Assembly (NCBI RefSeq): GCF_002288925.2
Contig: NW_022098076.1
Coordinates: forward strand, 73,902,145 to 73,966,144
Direction: 5' to 3'
DNA length: 64,000 nucleotides
Source: Delphinapterus leucas
Taxonomy: Eukaryota > Chordata > Mammalia > Artiodactyla > Monodontidae
The notes under the pieces were generated by a model. That model worked only from the letters and a program-made list of their open reading frames with translations. It ran no database searches and was not told the origin of the DNA. The translations under genes and the position numbers were made by a program. Shown here one piece after another: positions 23,402-34,145 of the stretch. The stretch's first letter is position 1. Each line of letters starts with the position of its first letter.

Positions 23402-23630
23402 TCTCTTTTTTAAAATTAAAAAAAAAATTATACAATTTTTAAAGGTTACTTCCCATTTAAAGTTATCACCAAAATATTGGCTATATTCCTCATGTTGCGT
23501 AATACATCCTTGAGCCTATCTTACACCCAATAGGTTGTACTTCTCACTCCCGTATCCCTATATTGCCCCTCTTCACCTCCCCACTGGTAACCACTAGTTT
23601 GTTCTCTATGTCTGTGAGTCAAAGCAGACT
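23402..23630 (-). mobile_element. L1 3' end fragment, antisense
   Basis: Directly beyond the mariner: 'aggttacttcccatttaaag', 'aatattggctatattcctca', 'cttacacccaataggttgta', 'ccactggtaaccactagttt' and 'gttctctatgtctgtgagtc'. This is an antisense L1 3' UTR. The mariner lies at its poly-A side. Confidence 0.8.
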
Positions 23631-24169
23631 TATACTTATTCCATCCCTGGGAGTACCGTGGGTTGCTCCGAGTGCCAAGATCCAGGTGCCCTCCTGGGCA
23701 AGGGCACCTTCAGGAATGGGGGTGGGATGGGAGATGGCTTGTGAAAGCAAATCAGGAAAAGACCACAGCTTTTCAATCTGAGGAGGCAAAAGCTGAGAGA
23801 AGACGAGCTGGATGTCCCTAAAACAACACAGTCTAGCACAAATAAGAGAAGATCGTGGCTTTCTGTTAGAGATGGCCTGGGCATTTTGCCGGCTGTACCT
23901 CCCACTCCTTTGCAACTCAGAAACTCCCCTCAAGTCAAGAAAGTTTGCTTACTGTTTCACATACATGGCCTGCCCTCTCCTGTGGCCACGTTCACACCCT
24001 CACTCATGTCATTTCCCCCACATAGAAGTCCCAGTTCTCTGCTGCTAAGTTTAAGTCTGACTGTGTACACAAAAGACATGCTGTATGGTTTGCAGGAATC
24101 AGGTGGCTTCACACAGCAAAAATCTTAGGAAAACAGTTTAACAAGATAACTTTCTCTCTTAAGTAATAG
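23631..24169. other. Unique non-coding DNA
   Basis: No gene recognised. Short overlapping frames of 72-104 codons exist on both strands with no motifs. Confidence 0.4.
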
Positions 24170-24600
24170 AAGTTTGAAGATAGGGAGAGAGTCTGGGGTC
24201 ATTCACAATAGACACCTTCTCTCTTTCTGCTCCACCATCCTGCTCCATGGCTTCTGTCCTGAAGGTTACTTAATGAGGCAAGATGGCTGCCCAAGTTTCA
24301 GTCATCTTGTCTGCAGTCAAAGCTCAGGAACAGAAAGAGAAGAGGCATAAAAGAGTCCTCCCAGCTAAGTCAGCAACCTCTTAAGATGCCTTCTCAGTAG
24401 TCCCTCAAGACCCTTTTCGTGTATCTCATTGGCCAATACATTGTCACTTGTCTACCCTTGGCAATAAGAAAACAGTCTTAGCTTGGGTCATTGCCACCAT
24501 GTATAAAATACTTGTTTTGATACAAAGGAAGAAAGGAAGACTAGATATTGGGTGTCAGCTAGCAGTCCCTGCTACATGGTCTGACAGATAATTTTGCATC
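24170..24600. repeat. Probable old mammalian dispersed repeat
   Basis: 'ggcaagatggctgcccaagt', 'gtatctcattggccaataca' and 'gatattgggtgtcagctagc' recall a widespread old repeat. Family and ends not assigned. Confidence 0.4.
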
Positions 24601-26024
24601 CAGGACTCATGTAAGTACTTAGGCTATCAAAAAAATGGGAAATTCTAGGAAAATTTTAAATGAGTTATAGAGAGGAAATGAACTGGTGGTTTACAGACCA
24701 AATGTTGCCTGAAGACACATTTCCTTCAGCCAATATAATGTTAAAATTTTGTTGACCCAATATGTAAAATTGGGAGAATAGATGTAATTTCCAATGCAGA
24801 AGGAATAGAATAAAGAGCTCTTCAAAGGGATCGTAGCTATTCCTCAAAATTCCCCAAAAGGCTCCCATGTGCGCTCACAAACTGACACATCAATTGCACT
24901 TGTGACCACCCAGTCCCCACCGTGTTCCAATCCCACTTGTGCACGGACCACAAAGGCTCCTCACAGCTGCCCCTCCAAGAATCCACCTGGAAATCACCAA
25001 TGCTGCCAAGGCTGTGCCCAAGGAAGCCAGTCCTCAAGGTGCTGGGAAGGTTCTTTGAGGTATTGCTCAAGCTCTGCCTCTCCAAGTTCTGCCTGTGATT
25101 CTAACTTCCACCCCACCACAATTCCCAAGTATCTAATCAAAGAGTTGCATCCGCTTTTGGTCCCCAGACACCCTAACTGCCAAGGTACCGACTCAGTATA
25201 AGATGCCAAGAAGAGAACAGCTGCTCTGCCCTCCTGTCCATCCTCCAATTCCTCTCTCCTCTGGGTCTGTGCCTCCAAACCAACCTTTCCCTCCTTCACT
25301 TGTAAATAAACCCAACCCAGCCCATCAGTGGATGGAAACAGATAACTGCTGTGGTCTTGAGAAGGCTGCACGAAGCCATATCAGAGCTTTCTCTCAGCAA
25401 GTTCAAATGTCCTGTTCCTCAATGAACGGTCACCAAATCCTTAGGAAGCCTGGGCGGGGAGAATCCACTTGAATAATGAAGAAACTGAATCAGAGATTAC
25501 AGTATTTATTAGGGAGTCAGAAAGCCAAAGGCAGAGAGGCAGAAAGGCAGAGAGAGCTCTTTAATTGCTTGTTCAGTGTGGTCTCCACTGAACCATACTC
25601 CCCTAACCATGAGCAAGATACATTCCATAAAAGTTCAGAAAAAATCAGACGTGGAGAACATCCATCACAACCATGGGACTGAGAGTGGGACAAAAATTTT
25701 ATTGTTCCCCAAGGGCTTGTGAAAACACAGAGGGGTGTTTGATAATGCAAAGGAGACATGATAACTTTTTCTTTCCCTGCTTCTTCCAGGCATCTGATAA
25801 GCCAGGATTAATGTTTATGTTTAGCTATGTGAGGCCACAGCAACTTCTCATGGTTACCATGGGATACCTTCTAAATACGCGTCTGAGGTGATTTCCTCAA
25901 GTTATTATGCGATGAAAATGTCATAGATGCTAAGTATGGAGTTTTCCCAATTGCATACCCAGAGAAATGTGATAGTTCCCCCTAGGATTGTATTATATCA
26001 GGCTTGGCTATGTGTTAGCGGATC
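24601..26024. other. Unclassified DNA; C-rich strand at 24860-25340
   Basis: The stretch 24860-25340 is pyrimidine- and C-rich and has long open frames on both strands (110 codons sense at 24869-25201, 125 codons antisense at 24994-25371) with no recognisable domain. A canonical 'aataaa' lies at 25305-25310. It could be an eroded LTR, a processed-pseudogene relic or ordinary unique DNA. Confidence 0.3.
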
Positions 26025-26516
26025 TCAGTGTTGCAGGAAGGAGGACCCTTTCCAGGGCCCGAGAGTGGACTCTTGTCTAACACTTGGAAAAGAACTGTCC
26101 GAGGAGACACACTTGCTGACAAAGCAAGAGACCTTATTGGGAAGGGGTGCCCGGGCAGAGAGCAGCAGGGTTACGGAACCCAGGAGGACAGCTCTGCCAT
26201 ATGGCTCACAGCCTCTGGTTTTATGATGATGGGGTTAGTTTCCGGGTTGTCTCTGGCCAATCATTCTGACTCAGGGTCCTTCCTGGTGGTGAGCCGCTCA
26301 GCCAAGATGGATTCCAGCAAGGAGGATTCTGGGAGGTTGGTAGGACATATGGACTGGCGTCTTCTCTCCTTTAGACCTTTCCCGAATTCTTCTGGTTGGT
26401 GGCAGCTTGTTCCGCATTCCTTACCAGGACCTCCTGTTTAAGGTAACTCATGCAAGTGGTCGCTATTGTGCCTGGCCAGGGTAGGCGGTTTCAGTCAGTG
26501 GTCCCCCTAACATCAG
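26025..26516 (-). mobile_element. Solo LTR of a retroviral (ERV1-like) element, antisense
   Basis: Element 26029-26512 runs, on the minus strand, from TGTTAGGGGGACCACTGACT to ...CCTGCAACA, so it has TG...CA ends and is 484 bp long. It is flanked by a perfect 4-bp duplication TCAG (26025-26028 and 26513-26516), the size typical of gammaretrovirus-like integrations. On the minus strand there is a TATA-like 'cataaaacc' (26218-26226) and, about 80 bp downstream, a poly-A-signal-like 'aataag' (26133-26138), in the usual U3-R order. No primer-binding site, gag, pol or env follows on either side, so it is a solo LTR from LTR-LTR recombination. The exact family is not assigned. Two sense open frames (99 and 137 codons) lie antisense to it and are not genes. 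Confidence 0.85.
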
Positions 26517-26689
26517 TACTCACTGGAGAATTAAAGCTTTTCTAGCTACAGGACACCAACAACGAGGGACTGATTAATTTGGGGTTAATAATTTGAATGA
26601 CACCAATATGTTTTTTTTAACACGGGAAATTTCCTTTCTAACAGAAAAGGTAAGAAATGTTCTCTCCCTGGAGACATTTATTTGTGCAA

Positions 26690-26880
26690 GATGTGCTCAT
26701 CATACCTTGTACAGCCTTTGACTATGGAACTTTTATACAGTGATTATTTGTTCAGTTGTCTCTCTCCTTTTCTAAACATGAGCTCCTTGAGAGCATGGAC
26801 TGTGTTGTTTGTTTTTATATCCCCAACGTCTGATGCATTAGAGGTGTCCCATAAATGGTGGTTAGTGAATTAGTGGGTGA
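26690..26880 (+). repeat. L2 3' end relic
   Basis: 'aacatgagctccttgagagc', 'atggactgtgttgtttgttt', 'atatccccaacgtctgatgc' and 'ggtggttagtgaattagtgg' follow the L2 3' end order. Confidence 0.65.
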
Positions 26881-27267
26881 TGCAATGCAGTGGTCTGCAT
26901 ATATTAGCGGTACTTAGTGGAAAAGAGGCCTTGGAGGAAGGGCAACAACCAGGAATAAAATTTGTGGCAAATAAAAGTCTTTGCCACACCCACAATTTTT
27001 GCTACAGGATGAGAGTAACAGAGATTTAACTGGTATTTCATTTCCCTACAAACCCAGAAAACAGACTTAGGACTGAGAGCAGTGAGAAAAAATCCTAAGA
27101 GTCTACTGAATCGGTCTGGCCATCTTGTCATCCTGAAGGTAATTATATTTGCAGTTGGGAAGGGATGATGCTTCACTTTGTGTTCCTCTGCGCTTCCACC
27201 ATTTTTCTATGCTACCTTCTGCAGTTTCTTTCCAATGAGACTGATTACTGTGGGGTTGCTAACAGGA

Positions 27268-27489
27268 AAGAGATGGTAATTTTTTTTTTTTTTTGCAGTA
27301 TGCGGGCCTCTCACTGTTGTTGCCTCTCCCGTTGCGGAGCACAGGCTCCGGACGCGCAGGCTCACGGGCCCAGTCGCTCCGCGGCATGTGGGATCTTCCC
27401 GGACCGGGGCACGAACCCGTGTCCCCTGCGTCGGCAGGCGGACTCTCAACCACTGCGCCACCAGGGAAGCCCAAGAGATGGTAATTTTT
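27268..27489 (-). mobile_element. Short CHR SINE, antisense, with 17-bp target duplications
   Basis: Antisense copy starting with poly-T, then 'gcgggcctctcactgttgtt', 'ggcatgtgggatcttcccgg', 'cactgcgccaccagggaagc'. Flanked by identical duplications 'aagagatggtaattttt' (27268-27284 and 27473-27489). Compared with other copies here, it lacks about 18 bp at the 'agccatggccgctgagcc' position, a private internal deletion. Confidence 0.94.
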
Positions 27490-28064
27490 AAAACAAGATA
27501 TTCAGCCCTGTCTATGTAAAATTTTAGGTTGATACTTTAAAAAAGTATTAGTCATTTCTCATCTCCCTTTTCCACGTTGGGTGTGTTTCCTTTGAACTCT
27601 CCTTTGTTTAAAGATGGTATGAACGTCCTTGCACACAGATTCCTCTTCCTTTCCTCTCTTCCTTACCTTCCTAGTCATCCTCAAAGACTCTTGCCTGTCC
27701 GGTGGGAAGCACAGATCCTCAAAGCTTATTGGTTTGCAGCAGCTGCCACAGAGAAAGCTGGTATGAAGTTCAAGTTTGCTTATTTATTGGAGGGGGAGGA
27801 GTGAGGAAGTTCTGCCCCACCAGTAGTTGCTAGTTAGGGGACTCCTACCGATTCTTCACTGCTTTCTTTGAAATTTCTTGGGTCCTACCTGGCCCTTGTC
27901 TTCCAGGCTGTGGTTGCCATGTCTTTAAAGGTTTATGCAAATTCAGCTCTCAGAAAGTTGTTTTCTCCATAATGCTTGCCTGTGATTATGACCTGCAGCC
28001 ATAACCAAGGTTCTCTGCTTACCTGATTGCAGCCAAAAAGACTTAGCACAATATAGGTAAGGAA
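27490..28064. other. Unique non-coding DNA
   Basis: No gene or repeat recognised. The 75-codon sense frame at 27577-27804 has no domain-like features. Confidence 0.4.
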
Positions 28065-28275
28065 CAGTCTCATGGGCTCTACACAATCAGACAGCACTGG
28101 GCTCAAATACTGGCCGTAACTCTGTGACTGACTTTGAACAAGTTACTTACTCTCTTAGCCCTTTTGTTTTCCTATCTGTAAAATGGGAACAATGATATCC
28201 GCTTTGCTAAATTGTCATGGAGTTAAGTAAGATGATGCATGCAAAGTGCCAGGGAAGGAGCAGGTGCTTTATAGA
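28065..28275 (+). repeat. MIR SINE relic
   Basis: 'actctgtgactgactttgaa', 'caagttacttactctcttag', 'tcctatctgtaaaatgggaa' and 'gatgatgcatgcaaagtgcc' match the MIR order well; one of the better preserved MIR copies here. Confidence 0.88.
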
Positions 28276-30239
28276 CAGTGCAAATTAAATCCACTTTGGG
28301 TTACTTCCTTCCTCTCCCCCAGTAACAGGAGCTGAAAGATGGAGGAGAAGATGGGAACAGTGACTTTGCTGGAATATCATTTTCACTCTTTCTGGCCCAC
28401 TTCTTCTATGTTCTCTTGATATAGGAGTTCCGAAGGTCTCAGACAGGATGCGTGAGGGCAAAAAAGTGAAAACATGGTAAGTGACAACTTTTAAGAGTTG
28501 CAACAATACTTGGCCTAGAAAATTCCCTTTCATCCACATTTAAAAATTACAAATAACCACTGTACATTCTTACCACTAATATTAGAATGATGTCCAAAAA
28601 AGTCCTAGATAAAACAGCTAATTCCAAACTTTGGAAGCGTGTTTCTGTGGCCATGTATACTTAAAGAAAACAAGTGGGTAGGGGAGGAGCAAGGGAAGAG
28701 ACTTCTCCGAATCCAAAGGTTAGGTCAGTTTTAATCCTCAAGTTGATAACACCTGCTTGTCTGGTCACAGCATTTTCTCTGTCTCACCAGCAAGGTCTCT
28801 GAGTTCATGGCATTACATGCAGAGTGTCAGGATCTACACAGCAGTTTAGACATGAGCCTCTACCTTCAAATATCTTTAGTGAAAGACACAAGAGAAACAC
28901 AGGTGAAGTCAATAGAAATGCCTCTCAATTAGCCTATTTCCAAAATTGTGTGGGGCTGGAGCCATATGTTAGGGCCTCCGGTTCTGCATTACTTAAGAGG
29001 GTAAAATGTGCAGAGGAAATATCTTTGGCCACAGAGTCAGACATTTGCTAGATCCAGCTGTAGTTCCTAAACGCTGAACATATTGTTCCGGCTGTTGATA
29101 TTCTTGGCATCCAGCACCGCTGTGCATTCCCAAGCGCCAAGAGCACGCAACGCAGCAGTAGCTTTCCCTGAAAGGCCTGTAAAGCCATGACTGGTTTATT
29201 CTCCCAAAGATCCAAGGTACTTGTTAAAGCACAAGATCTGTTTCAGCTGACACGGCTCTGAGTTTAAAATGTCGCTACACATTCTTAGGGAGACAGAGCT
29301 CCTTTGACTAACAGTCTCCGTATTTGTCAAAACTACTGTTGGCCAGAGGTTAGCAGCAGCGTCTGGCAGCACAAAGCCAAACCTAAAAAGCTAAAATAAG
29401 AGCTGGGCCAGTGAGCCCAGTTCCTGCTACAGCTTCCTCTCCCTGCTACTCAAAAGTCTGGGTCCACACTGCTGTGGAGTAGGAGTTTATAGGCAACATT
29501 TGATGCGCACAAAGAAGAAACCTCAGTGATTCTTTCACTCCCAGAGAGGGCTGCACAAGCCTGCTTTGTCACAGCTGTTGGAGATGTTATAATATTTCCC
29601 AAAACATCTGTTTCTATTGACTGTGTCTTTAAAATACAAAAAATAAGATTTTTAAGTAGTTCAGTTTAAGACATTCAAAATCTCAGAAAGAGGCAGAAAC
29701 ATTTAAAAAAAAATACATGCTAAGAATGAATGTCATGGGAACACAGTGAAGGGACATTAACGCAGCTTGAGAAAAGATGGAAAGCAATGTTGAGACAAAG
29801 GGGCCACGACCGGTCCCCCAAGGGACCCTGAATCGCTCTACAATCTAAGTAACTGGAGAAACATACACCATCCGGATTGCATGCACCGTCACTGAACACC
29901 TTCACCTTGAGCCATCACTGACACAGGAGGATAAATAGGCAGGTTTCCTAGAGGACATGAGGCCTTAATTAAGGTTTTGAATGCAAACTGAAACAAAAGA
30001 GAGGGTATCAGTCTAGTAAAGTCTAGGATGAAGCTCTCATCTGAGACTGAATACTTCTGACGTTTCAGATCTATGTATTTTACTAATTATCGAACATGAT
30101 ACATCAAAATGCACTGTGTCCTACCTCTGACCCTGACCTAAAGAGGGAATGAAATGTTGCATAAGCATGGAAGCTCAAGAAAAAAGAGGATTTGTTACAG
30201 CAAAAGTCTTTAACATTTTTTAAAAGTCTTGATACCTTT
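28276..30239. other. Unique non-coding DNA, candidate constrained block at 29080-29420
   Basis: No gene or repeat recognised over almost 2 kb. The block 29080-29420 has dispersed CpGs in a CpG-poor region and a MEF2-like word 'gctaaaataag' (29391-29401). No transcription or splice evidence is visible. Confidence 0.35.
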
Positions 30240-30504
30240 AGATATACAAGTTTAACTTAAAGTAATTTATTCTAAGTAAATATTTAGAGAATATTTAGTT
30301 ACAAGAATATCCATCACTGTTTCTTTGGTGGTATAGGAATGAAAAGCTGGAAGCCATCTAAATATTTGTCCAACAATAATACATTGTATGGTACACGTAT
30401 TATAATGGAATAATTTGTAACTTTTAAAAAGTGATGTTATGAAAGAATAATATAGCAAAAAGTTAATGACATTGTTGAATGAAAAAAAGACAGATTAAAG
30501 GAGT
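30240..30504 (+). repeat. Old L1-like 3' fragment, sense
   Basis: 'gaaaagctggaagccatcta', 'ataatacattgtatggtaca' and 'gacattgttgaatgaaaaaa' follow the order of an old LINE ORF2 C-terminal/3' region. Diverged; assignment tentative. Confidence 0.5.
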
Positions 30505-31325
30505 ATATACTACAAAAGACACTGTTAAGAGGGTAAAAGGACAAAATATTTGCAAATCATACATTGGATAAAGGACTTGTATGTAAAACATACCAAAAAC
30601 TCCTAAAACTAAACAATAAGAAAACAAATAATCCGATTAAAGACAACAAGCATTGGTGAGGCTATGGAGAAATTGGAACCTTTGCACACTGTTGGCGGGA
30701 ATGCAAAATGGTGTAGCTGCTATGGAAAACAGTGTGGAGGTTCCTGAAAAATTGAAAATACAACTACCATGTGATCCAGCAATCCTACTTCTGGGTATTT
30801 TTCCAAAAGAATTGAAGGCAAGGGCTGCAAGAGATATTAGCACTGCCATATTCATTACAGCACTATTGACAGTAGCCAAGATGTAGAAACAATCTAACAG
30901 TCCATTGACAAATAAATAGACAAAGAAAATGTGATACATTCATTCAAAGGAATACTATTCAGGCTTAAAAAAGAAGGAAACTGTGCAATATCCAATAACA
31001 TGGATGAACCTTGAGGACATAAGTGAAAGTCACAGAAAGACAAACACTGCCTGATTCTACTTATATGAAGTATCAAAAACAGTAAAATTCATAAAATCAA
31101 AGAGTGGATTCATGGTTTCCAGGGGCTGGTGGGGGAGTTTCCAGGGGGAAATGGGGAGTTACTAATCAATGGGCATAAAGTTTCAGTTAAGCAAATGAGT
31201 AAGTTCTAGGGGTCTGCTGTATATCTTTGTACCTATAGTCAACAATACAGTATGGTGCACTTAAAATTTTGTTGAGAGAGTAGATCTCGTGCTGTTATTA
31301 CAGTAAAATTTTTTTAAAAATTTTT
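30505..31325 (+). mobile_element. L1M-type 3' end, sense
   Basis: Begins in ORF2 C-terminal sequence (KDTVKRVKGQ-like text at about 30515), skips a segment, then continues 'ggtgaggctatggagaaatt', 'acaactaccatgtgatccag', 'tggatgaaccttgaggacat' and a 3' UTR 'caacaatacagtatggtgca', ending in an A/T-rich tail at about 31300-31325. No intact frame. It sits head to tail with the next L1 on the same strand. Confidence 0.82.
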
Positions 31326-34145
31326 AAAATGAGCAAAGATCTGAATAGTTACAACCCAAAAGAAGAGATACAGATGGAAATAAGCATATGAAAGAATGCT
31401 CAACATTATTTGTCATTAGGGAAATGCAAATTAAAACAACAAGATGCCCCTACATATTTGTTGGAATAGCTTAAATCCAAAAAACTAACAATACCAATTG
31501 CTGGCAAGGATGCTGAGCAACAGGAACTCTCATACATTGCTGGTGGGAATACAAAATGGTACACTTTGAAAGACAGCTCATCAGTTTCTCACAAAGCCAA
31601 ACATAGTCTTACATATGATCCAACAATCAGGTTCCTAGGTGTTTACTCCATTGACTTGAAAATATGTATTCACACAAAGCCCACATGCAAGTATTTATTA
31701 CAGCTTTATTCATAATTTTCCAAAACTGGAAGTAATCAATATATCTTTCGATAGGTGAATGGATAAACTGTGCAACATCCATACAATGGAATACTATTTA
31801 GTGATAAAAAGAATGAGCTATCAAGCCATGAAAAAACATGGATAAATCTTAAATATGATAAGTGAAATAAGCCTGTCTGAAAAGTCTGTATATTGTGTGT
31901 CTCTATTTATATGATGCTATGGAAAAAACAAAACTGTAGAGACATCAAACAGATCAGTGGTTGCCAGAGGTTTGGACGAGGGGAGTATTGAATAAATGAA
32001 GCACAGGGAGTTTTTTTGAAACTATTCTGTATGATACTGCTATGGGGTACATCACTATGCATTTGCCAAAACCTATAGAACTTTATGGCAAAGAGAGTGA
32101 AGCAACGTACGCAAATTAAAAAATTATTTACGAGATCGGGGATCCCAGAATGGATTGCAGACTACGACCAAGGAATCTGTCTATATTACAAATGTATGAA
32201 ATGACCTAACTGAAGGGGATGGGGATAAAATGGCTGACCTAAATAACTTTGGAAATGAGTGAAAACTAAAATGAAAGGCAAAAAGAAATGTATATAAGCA
32301 CTGAATCCTAGTTGGTAAAGTTGTTTCCCATGAGGGCAGGGGTTAACAGTTCTGAAACCACTCTATATGTATACTAGAATTGAACAATTAAGTAAACGGA
32401 TGACAAATGGCAGAAATCAGGATTCTCACTCTTGGAGAGGGAGTTTACAGGCAAGCAAAAGAAGTCAGGAATGAGCCATGTGGTACGGGATTAGGGCTGA
32501 AGACATCAGTATGAACTCATGTTTTATTTAATATAGATGCAGATAAATACATGGGAATAAATAATTACAATATGTGTGTATATACCAGTTAATATACATA
32601 TATATATATAGCTATCTATATATATATATATGTTTCCTTGCTCTGTCAGTTAAGAAAGCCTACAAGCAACAGTATCCAAGTAGCAGTGAGCACACGTAGT
32701 GCCCAGATCTTGTTTCGAATACCATTCTCCAGTAAAAAGGAACCAGGGCTCCCTGGAGTAATGACTGATTCCAGGTCTAGAGCAGGGTAAATACAAGATG
32801 ATTCTAGAGCATCTTGTAGGGCCACAAAGTAAGGGAGTGCTCAAGAAAACTCACAATAATTGGGGTGTGTCAAAGGGTCATATGAAGAGTTTCCAGTGGT
32901 CAAGCCTGGAACAATTTGAGCAACAAAGTAAATAACATAATATTGGATTAAAATCCAAAGTATAAAACAAACATACATGAGCCCATACTCATATAAATAA
33001 ATGATTAAATAAATAAATAAGAAGGAACAGATTGTCCATGCAGAAGAATTTCTAATAATTTATGTAGGGTTCCCTGGTGGCACAGTGGTTAAGAATCTGC
33101 CTGCCAGTGCAGGGGACATGGGTTCGAGCCCTGGTCCGGGAAGATCCCACATGCCACGGAGCAACTAAGCCCATGTACCACAACTAATGAGTCTACGCTC
33201 TAGAGCCCACAAATCACAACTACTGAGCCCATGTGCCACAACTACTGAAGCCCGCACGCCTAGAACCCATGCACCGCAACAAGAGAAGCCACTGCAATGA
33301 GAAGCCTGTGCACCTCAACGAAGAGTAGCCTCCACTAGCCACAACTAGAGAAAGCCCGCGTGCAGCAACAAAGACCCAACACAGCCAAAAATAAATAAAT
33401 TTATTTTTAAAAAAATAATAATAATTTAGGTAGGCCCTCCCCCCTCCAAGGAGTGACATATAACTCCCTACCCCTTTAGTGTGGACTCCACACAGTGACT
33501 GCCTTCCAAAGGGCACAGTATGGAAAGAAGGCCAGAAGGACAGAGAAAGAGTAAATTTACTATGAAGAAAACTGAAAAACATGACCTCAGCTAGATGACT
33601 GCATCAGCAGTGCAAAATCATGTTGATAGTATGTATCCTTGATATGATGTGATGAGAATGGCACTTTGCTTCTGTGGTTCCCTGCCCACAAATCCATGAC
33701 TCTAATATCATCATGAGGAAAATCATCAGACAAATCCAAGTGAAAGACACTCTACAAAACACCTGAGTAGTACTCCTCAAAATTGTCAAGGTCACCACAA
33801 AAGGGGAAGTCTGAAAAAATGTTCTAGTCTGAGGAGTCTAAGGAGACATGACAGCTACATGTAATGTGATATCCTGGATGGGATCTGGATCAGAAGAAGA
33901 ATATTAGGTAAAAACTAAAGAAATCTGAATAAAGCATAGATTTCAGTTAGTAATAGTGTATCGATATTGGCATTGATGATAACAATGAATTGATATTGGT
34001 TCATAGATGTGACATTAGTACAATGCTAATATAAGATATTAACAATAGGGGAAGTTGGGTGTGGGCTATATGGGAACTCTGCACTGTCTTCACAAATTTT
34101 CTGTGCACCTACCAACTATTATTTATAATTTATAAAACTATTATA
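31326..34145 (+). mobile_element. L1M with complete long 3' UTR, sense, split by a SINE
   Basis: ORF2 C-terminal sequence (31326-32130: 'ctcaacattatttgtcatta', 'caagccatgaaaaaacatgg', 'cagtggttgccagaggtttg') leads into the long L1M 3' UTR from 'ggggatcccagaatggattg' through 'aaccagggctccctggagta', 'gaaaaacatgacctcagcta', 'tatcctggatgggatctgga' to 'gggaactctgcactgtcttc', ending near 34140. A TA-rich tract lies at about 32570-32635 within the UTR. A long CHR SINE (33069-33419) interrupts it. No coding potential remains. Confidence 0.85.
33054..33434 (+). mobile_element. Long CHR SINE inserted in the L1M 3' UTR
   Basis: Body 33069-33419 with head 'tccctggtggcacagtggtt', box B 'gggttcgagccc', the repeated 'ccacaactactga' modules and an AATAAA-rich tail. 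Flanked by 15-bp duplications 'aataatttatgtagg' (33054-33068) and 'aataatttaggtagg' (33420-33434), one mismatch. The L1 UTR sequence continues on the far side, so the SINE is younger. Confidence 0.93.

Noticed and set aside
26028..26441. 137-codon plus-strand frame
   Set aside because: It lies entirely antisense to a retroviral-type LTR and shows no retroviral or cellular protein motif.
30653..30886. Short frame with L1-like protein text as an independent gene
   Set aside because: It is the ORF2 C-terminal relic of an L1M element (sense) and has lost its upstream frame.
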